From contig JBAWZA010000029.1 of NCBI GenBank assembly GCA_037143335.1, positions 1-9,001 on the forward strand: a DNA stretch of 9,001 nucleotides, in the 5' to 3' direction. How positions within the stretch are numbered: position 1 is the stretch's first letter; each line of letters opens with the position of its first letter. The notes under the pieces are model-generated. The model was not told the origin of the DNA. It saw only the letters and a list, made by a program, of their open reading frames with translations, and ran no database searches. The DNA is from PALSA-1296 sp037143335. Its GTDB lineage: Bacteria; Bacteroidota; Ignavibacteria; Palsa-1295. Of this stretch, positions 5,777 through 9,001 are shown piece after piece. The translations under genes and the position numbers were made by a program.

Positions 5777-7039
5777 TTAGGCCTTCTTTCCTGTTAGTGG
5801 ATCAATTCCAGCAGCCGGTACAATCGGTTCTCCTGTTTCAGGATCAATTTCTATCGGAATCATCTCGCCGTCAATTTTGGTGTATGCAGAAAAGAATGCC
5901 GCAGAAGTTTCTGCGTCAAATCGAGCAAGACACATACGAATTGCCTTCTCTTTATCACCAAACACGCTTTGTGCCTTCACAATGTTGACCAAGCGGCGAG
6001 TAGAAATCAATTCGTCGATTGATCCTTCCTCGAAAAGTTTGCGGATCATTTCAGCCCACTTTGTGAGGTTATCAGCAAAGGCGACATCGTTGTTTCCATA
6101 CTTTGTCATTGAGCGGCTAAGAATCTTGCGTTCAGTTGCTCGAGGGGCGTAATCCTGTTCGTAAGTGTAATCGAAACGATCCAACATCGCCTCGTTCATA
6201 ATGTTCGTGCCGATATACCGGCCGTCATCCGAACCCTTACCCTTTGTATTTGCCGTGGCGAAGATGGTGAATCCTGAAGCCGGAATCACCCACTTGTTGA
6301 TCTTCTTCAGATACACTCCCTTGCCTTCAAGGATCGGCTGCAGGCACATAAGTTTCGATGTGCCGAGATCAATCTCGTCCAGCAACAAGATACCACCACG
6401 CTTCATTGCCTCAACTGCAGGCCCGTCTTGCCAGACAGTATTACCGTCTTGCAGGCGGAATCCACCGAGCAAATCATCCTCATCAGTTTCTGCAACGATG
6501 TTGCAACGAAAGCATTCTCGTCCCAACTTGGCACAGATCTGCTCAACCATTGTGGTCTTACCGTTACCACTCATACCTGTGATGTATGTTGGCGCAAACA
6601 GGCGAGTTTTCACAATGCGCTCAATGTCTGTGAAATGTCCCCATGGCACATATTCAGCAGAAACTGGCGGAATGAGTGTATCTCGTTCGCCGCCGGTCAT
6701 TCCCATAACTGCAGCAGCAGCAAAGGTCATCACTCCGGCCGATTGTGGTTTTGGCCATCGTGCATTTATTGGAATTGCGTTCGTTTCCACTGCCGGTGCC
6801 GGTGCAGTTGCGTCTGGCGCAGTGCCACATTCAGGAACAGAGTACAGGCCGTGTGTGATGCGGCGAGTATTGTCATTGACGATCCACAATGGCAAACTGC
6901 GTTTACCAATGGATTGTGCCACTGAGCGGATTTGAGCCCGAGTGAGTTGAGTTTGCGAAGGAAACATAGCACGAGCCGCAGAAATAAACTGCGCTCTCGA
7001 GCCTGATTCAGGAATGCCGATAGGTATGGTGTTAGACAT
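5777..7039 (-). CDS. cobS: CobS-like MoxR-family AAA+ ATPase (420 aa)
   Basis: ATP-driven remodelling ATPase expected to form a ring. Residues 1-75 form a small N-terminal domain containing LPLWIVNDNTRRITHGLYSVP, which resembles the N-terminus of phage CobS proteins. A low-complexity Ala/Pro/Thr linker follows, and the AAA+ core begins near 125. Visible motifs are Walker A GMSGNGKTT with K161, Walker B GGILLLDEID with D221/E222, sensor-1 ATANT with N264, and LDRF with the probable arginine finger R288. The C-terminal lid domain is present and the length is normal for the family. The start at 7039 (MSNTIPIGI) directly follows the -10 box and matches the start geometry of the VWA gene. It is first in an operon with three small proteins. 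No CobN-type subunit is present, so the substrate is unknown. Confidence 0.93.
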   Translation of the reverse strand: MSNTIPIGIPESGSRAQFISAARAMFPSQTQLTRAQIRSVAQSIGKRSLPLWIVNDNTRRITHGLYSVPECGTAPDATAPAPAVETNAIPINARWPKPQSAGVMTFAAAAVMGMTGGERDTLIPPVSAEYVPWGHFTDIERIVKTRLFAPTYITGMSGNGKTTMVEQICAKLGRECFRCNIVAETDEDDLLGGFRLQDGNTVWQDGPAVEAMKRGGILLLDEIDLGTSKLMCLQPILEGKGVYLKKINKWVIPASGFTIFATANTKGKGSDDGRYIGTNIMNEAMLDRFDYTYEQDYAPRATERKILSRSMTKYGNNDVAFADNLTKWAEMIRKLFEEGSIDELISTRRLVNIVKAQSVFGDKEKAIRMCLARFDAETSAAFFSAYTKIDGEMIPIEIDPETGEPIVPAAGIDPLTGKKA

Positions 7040-7153
7040 CCTCGCATTATACCATAATCTTATCGCCCGTCAAGCCCTTTTACTGATATTTTTATTACGG
7101 GCCCGATGCCAGGCCGGTAGTCGGGCCGTGAATAGGCCCGTTACTATCAACTT
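7035..7153 (-). repeat. Duplicated promoter module, copy B (AAA+ ATPase gene)
   Basis: Counterpart of 4653-4773. It has the same order: gene start, -10, -35, AT-rich block, GC-rich palindromic part, GTTGATAGTAA box. Here the GC-rich part holds CGGGCC/GGCCCG (7122-7127 with 7135-7140), and ACGGGCC at 7098-7104 can instead pair with GGCCCGT at 7135-7141. Confidence 0.85.
7046..7073 (-). promoter_or_regulatory. Sigma70-type promoter of the CobS-like operon
   Basis: The -35 TTGACG (7073-7068), a 16-base spacer and a -10 TATAAT (7051-7046), followed by GCGAGG and the ATG. The predicted start of transcription falls on or next to the A of the start codon, as in the VWA operon. Confidence 0.85.
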
Positions 7154-7175
7154 TTTCCTTGAAACATTATATTTC

Positions 7176-7209
7176 ATTAGAATATGCTTGCGCTTTATAT
7201 TAGAATATG
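7176..7209 (+). promoter_or_regulatory. Putative operator: 11-bp direct repeat around the -35 box
   Basis: ATTAGAATATG occurs at 7176-7186 and 7199-7209, a 23-bp spacing, so both copies face roughly the same side of the helix. The first lies just upstream of the -35 and the second fills the spacer up to the -10. A protein bound here would block the promoter. Autoregulation by the downstream winged-helix-like protein is an inference. Confidence 0.5.
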
Positions 7210-7216
7210 GTATAAT
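7188..7216 (+). promoter_or_regulatory. Sigma70-type promoter of the plus-strand winged-helix gene
   Basis: The -35 TTGCGC (7188-7193), a 17-base spacer ending ATATGG and a perfect -10 TATAAT (7211-7216). This leaves a leader of about 23 bases before the ATG, so unlike the two divergent or upstream operons this mRNA has a normal 5' end with a Shine-Dalgarno. Confidence 0.8.
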
Positions 7217-7245
7217 GTTATCGTTCAACAAGAAAGGAACAAATT

Positions 7246-7515
7246 ATGCAATCACCTAACGCCTCATCAATCGCCTCAATCATCATCACACCAATGCCAC
7301 CGATATCGCCCACAACACTTCTCATCGCAACTCAGCTTGAAGCTGGACTGAAGAAGTTTGAGAGAATGTCTGTAAAGAAATTGTCGGCAACACTTGGGCT
7401 TTCAATTCCGTTTGTTCGGAATGCCCTCGTGGAGCACTATGGAGTGGGAATCACCTTCACGAAGGGCCGCACCGGCGGCATTACGCTTCATAAGGATTAT
7501 CTGATCGGTCGATAA
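7246..7515 (+). CDS. Small winged-helix-turn-helix-like protein, paralogue 1 (89 aa)
   Basis: Probable DNA-binding regulator. Residues 41-62 (MSVKKLSATLGLS..VRNALVE) look like a helix-turn-helix. HYGVGITFTKGRTGGITL at 64-81 looks like a two-strand wing with a basic GRxGG tip. Three minus-strand genes downstream share this arrangement with identical spacing (turn Gly to Tyr 14 residues, Tyr to GGI 12 residues, no gaps). The N-terminal 40 residues are Pro/Ser/Thr-rich and specific to this copy. AAGAAAGGA seven bases before the ATG supports the start. It is a single-gene unit with its own promoter and terminator, transcribed divergently from the ATPase operon, a typical place for a local regulator. 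The target is unknown. Confidence 0.85.
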   Translation: MQSPNASSIASIIITPMPPISPTTLLIATQLEAGLKKFERMSVKKLSATLGLSIPFVRNALVEHYGVGITFTKGRTGGITLHKDYLIGR

Positions 7516-7550
7516 GACCCGGCGTATCACCCACAATTTCGTGCCAATGA

Positions 7551-7577
7551 AAGGCCGCCTACGGGCGGCCTTTTTTG
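7551..7577 (+). terminator. Intrinsic terminator of the plus-strand winged-helix gene
   Basis: GGCCGCC (7553-7559), a TACG loop, GGCGGCC (7564-7570), then six T. A perfect seven-base GC stem with a stable tetraloop, about 36 bases after the stop codon. Confidence 0.95.
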
Positions 7578-7599
7578 TTTGGATCATCAAAATGCAAAT

Positions 7600-7649
7600 A
7601 AAAAAAGGCAACTGTCACTGGCCTCAATTAGACCAGCTCTTCAGTTGCC
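7600..7649 (-). terminator. Probable intrinsic terminator of the minus-strand winged-helix operon
   Basis: On the minus strand, GGCAACTG (7649-7642) pairs with CAGTTGCC (7614-7607) and is followed by seven T (7606-7600). The 27-base interior can form a second helix (CTGG with CCAG), so the structure is larger than a simple hairpin. It lies about 50 bases after the last stop. Confidence 0.75.
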
Positions 7650-7701
7650 TTTCAAAGGCCTCTCTTGAGTTATTATTGCGCCCACAGCGCTGCCTTTTAT
7701 T

Positions 7702-7956
7702 TCAGAAAAGTTGATATATACCGCTGCCCAACACTTGGAAAGTTATTCCTTCGAGTTGAATGCCGCCCCGGCGGCCTCTCGTAAGGATCATTCGTGGGCC
7801 GTAGTGCTTCCAAAGTATTCGGCTCCATTGAGCTGGACTTATGCCCAACACTCCGGCCATACCTTTCACAGTCATTCGTTGTCCGTCTTTCATGGCCGCT
7901 TCCATAGTAAGAATGACTAGAAAATACTTGAAATCAATAAGGCTATTCTTTGTCAT
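7702..7956 (-). CDS. Small winged-helix-turn-helix-like protein, paralogue 2 (84 aa)
   Basis: Probable DNA-binding protein. The helix-turn-helix-like part is TVKGMAGVLGIS..WSRILW at 29-49, and the wing is HYGPRMILTRGRRGGIQL at 51-68. The N-terminal helix (LIDFKYFLVILTMEAAMKD) is hydrophobic and may dimerise. The frame is open up to 8049, but the start at 7956 is preferred: this ATG overlaps the preceding stop as ATGA, GAGAAA lies upstream, and the protein then matches its paralogues in length. It is the last gene of the three-copy series before the terminator. Confidence 0.8.
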   Translation of the reverse strand: MTKNSLIDFKYFLVILTMEAAMKDGQRMTVKGMAGVLGISPAQWSRILWKHYGPRMILTRGRRGGIQLEGITFQVLGSGIYQLF

Positions 7957-8303
7957 AGCTGTTTCTCGTTTGCATTCCAGCGAATTGCCGGCCGGTTGCT
8001 TTCCAAAGGATTCTCCCACAGTCTTAGCCCTGTTGGCGGCATATTGCAAACTTGTGCAAAGGTATACCGGCGGCCGATGATTGGCGGATTCTGCAATCCG
8101 CTTATTTCAATACCGCCCCTGTGGCCCTTTATGAATACGATTCGATGGCCGTACTGCGCCACAAGTATTCGGCGCCAGCGAGATGAAGAAAATCCCATTA
8201 TTCGGGCCGTTCCGCTCACAGTCGGCCTAAAGTGTGCGTTGTATTGTACCGTATCTTCTATGTGATCGAAGATGAGCCGATATTTGTCGAGATAGTTTGC
8301 CAT
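7953..8303 (-). CDS. Small winged-helix-turn-helix-like protein, paralogue 3, with C-terminal extension (116 aa)
   Basis: Shares the family core: TVSGTARIMGFS..WRRILV at 28-48 and a wing QYGHRIVFIKGHRGGIEI at 50-67. The last Arg of the usual GRxGG tip region is shifted to GHRGG, still basic. Unlike the others it continues for about 48 residues after the wing (NPPIIGRRYTFAQVCNM...), with no recognisable domain. The ATG at 8303 has AAAGAAA just upstream, as in the other copies. The in-frame ATG at 8318 (121 aa) is an alternative. Its stop overlaps the next ATG. It lies about 40 bases after paralogue 4. Confidence 0.8.
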   Translation of the reverse strand: MANYLDKYRLIFDHIEDTVQYNAHFRPTVSGTARIMGFSSSRWRRILVAQYGHRIVFIKGHRGGIEISGLQNPPIIGRRYTFAQVCNMPPTGLRLWENPLESNRPAIRWNANEKQL

Positions 8304-8342
8304 ATGTGTTTCTTTCATAAATGATATTGACCTGATACTAAT

Positions 8343-8609
8343 TCATCTATACATCCAGCAGCGAGGAAAGTTTGTGAGCCTGATACCGCCGTTGCGGCCT
8401 CTTTTGAATGTAATCCTTTTTCCATAATGCTCCACAAGTATCCTGCGAATATACGCCTGACTTTCGCCGTATACAAGAGCTAGCTGCTTCAAAGTCGGAG
8501 CCCATATGGGCTCAATGTTATGTATTGAGAGCTCAAAATCTGTGATGATTCGAGCGGCTCGCCACGCCGAGGCGTTTGTTGGAGCAATGTATATTTTTTT
8601 GCTTGTCAT
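8343..8609 (-). CDS. Small winged-helix-turn-helix-like protein, paralogue 4 (88 aa)
   Basis: Family core: TLKQLALVYGES..IRRILV at 39-59, followed by the wing HYGKRITFKRGRNGGIRL at 61-78. It has the most canonical basic wing of the four and is probably DNA-binding. The N-terminal 35 residues (KKIYIAPTNASAWRAARIITDFELSI) include a helix and differ from the other copies. The start at 8609 has GAAAG seven bases upstream, overlapping the stop region of the previous gene eight bases away, so translation is probably coupled. It is the first of the three minus-strand copies. Confidence 0.82.
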   Translation of the reverse strand: MTSKKIYIAPTNASAWRAARIITDFELSIHNIEPIWAPTLKQLALVYGESQAYIRRILVEHYGKRITFKRGRNGGIRLTNFPRCWMYR

Positions 8610-8617
8610 TTGTGCTT

Positions 8618-9001
8618 TCAGTCTGATTCGAGTTCAGCAGCGATCTGTTCAGCAGTATACGCCGCAGTTTTGTATTGTTCTTCGGCGGAAATGCCGTTCG
8701 CATCAGCGAGCAAATCGCGCAGCTGACGCAGGCATTGAATCATCGGGCTAATCATCACAATATCCGATTCGAGCTTCTTCATGGCGGCCGGTACATCGCA
8801 TCCTTCAAGCATTGCCGGTAAACCACAATCGGCGCTGAAGGATGAGGAATCCAAGTCGGCTCGATCCTGCTTCAATTCTGCCCACATCTGCATAATTGGA
8901 TTCTCTGTGAGATTATTGCCGAGCGTACACAATGCAGCACCGAGAATGTCGATGTTGCCTACGAGAAGAAGCGCCGAGTGTGGGAAAGAAATAGTATTTT
9001 T
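8618..9001 (-). CDS. Hypothetical protein, 5' end outside window (at least 127 aa)
   Basis: Not recognised. The frame stays open to the right edge, reading KNTISFPHSALLLVGNIDIL at the edge, so it is treated as partial. A TTG at 8932 could begin a 104-aa form, but the upstream residues look coding. The visible protein is acidic, with a helical C-terminal half (CLRQLRDLLADANG, EEQYKTAAYTAEQIAAELESD) and scattered cysteines, and no known motif. It precedes the winged-helix series by eight bases and is likely co-transcribed with it. Confidence 0.75.
   Translation of the reverse strand, partial: KNTISFPHSALLLVGNIDILGAALCTLGNNLTENPIMQMWAELKQDRADLDSSSFSADCGLPAMLEGCDVPAAMKKLESDIVMISPMIQCLRQLRDLLADANGISAEEQYKTAAYTAEQIAAELESD

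Noticed and set aside
6201..6935. Plus-strand open frame of 244 codons
   Set aside because: Lies wholly antisense to the ATPase gene, whose motifs are unmistakable, and its translation has no recognisable domain.
2309..7039. Cobalt chelatase (CobNST) operon
   Set aside because: No CobN-type large subunit or other cobalamin gene in the window; the neighbours are small phage-type genes and a ligase.
7607..7649. tRNA-like look of the folded region (AGCTGGTCTAAT)
   Set aside because: No anticodon arm, T-arm or CCA-compatible acceptor; a terminator with a long loop explains it better.

Overview
The window looks like part of a tailed-bacteriophage genome, probably a large myovirus-type phage. No structural gene is visible, so this is inference. 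The case rests on very tight packing (ATGA, TAATG and TAATATG junctions between most neighbours), many genes of 80-120 codons without obvious cellular homologues, a phage-style pairing of a CobS-like AAA+ ATPase with a CobT-like VWA protein, and an ATP-dependent DNA ligase. Promoters are near-consensus sigma70 type (TTGACG/TATAAT), so the host is a bacterium. The sequence does not say which one.

Layout. Nearly everything is on the minus strand, so each operon reads from right to left. (a) 9001-7702: a gene open at the right edge, then three small winged-helix-like proteins (8609-8343, 8303-7953, 7956-7702), closed by a probable terminator at 7649-7600. (b) 7188-7577, plus strand: a monocistronic unit with its own promoter, a fourth member of the same winged-helix family and a strong terminator. 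(c) 7073-4779: promoter, CobS-like MoxR AAA+ ATPase, an extremely acidic 117-aa protein, an 84-aa protein, a 113-aa protein, terminator. (d) 4691 to the left edge: promoter, a 782-aa protein joining an HEXXH metallopeptidase-like domain to a VWA/MIDAS domain, then four small genes (two of them tandem paralogues), then a WGR-domain plus ATP-dependent DNA ligase that runs off the left edge.

How the parts may work together. The AAA+ and VWA genes stand in separate operons, but each is driven by a copy of the same roughly 120-bp promoter module, about 87% identical over its first 70 bp. In both copies the -10 box ends only six bases before the ATG, so both messages should be leaderless or nearly so. 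The pair is therefore probably expressed together and works as a MoxR-VWA remodelling machine, with the acidic protein as a candidate partner. No large chelatase subunit is present, so a cobalt-chelatase role is not supported here. The four winged-helix-like paralogues form a local cluster of probable small DNA-binding regulators, and the plus-strand member has an 11-bp direct repeat around its own -35 box. No tRNA, rRNA, CRISPR array, integrase or insertion sequence was seen, and no stretch longer than about 210 bases lacks a gene.
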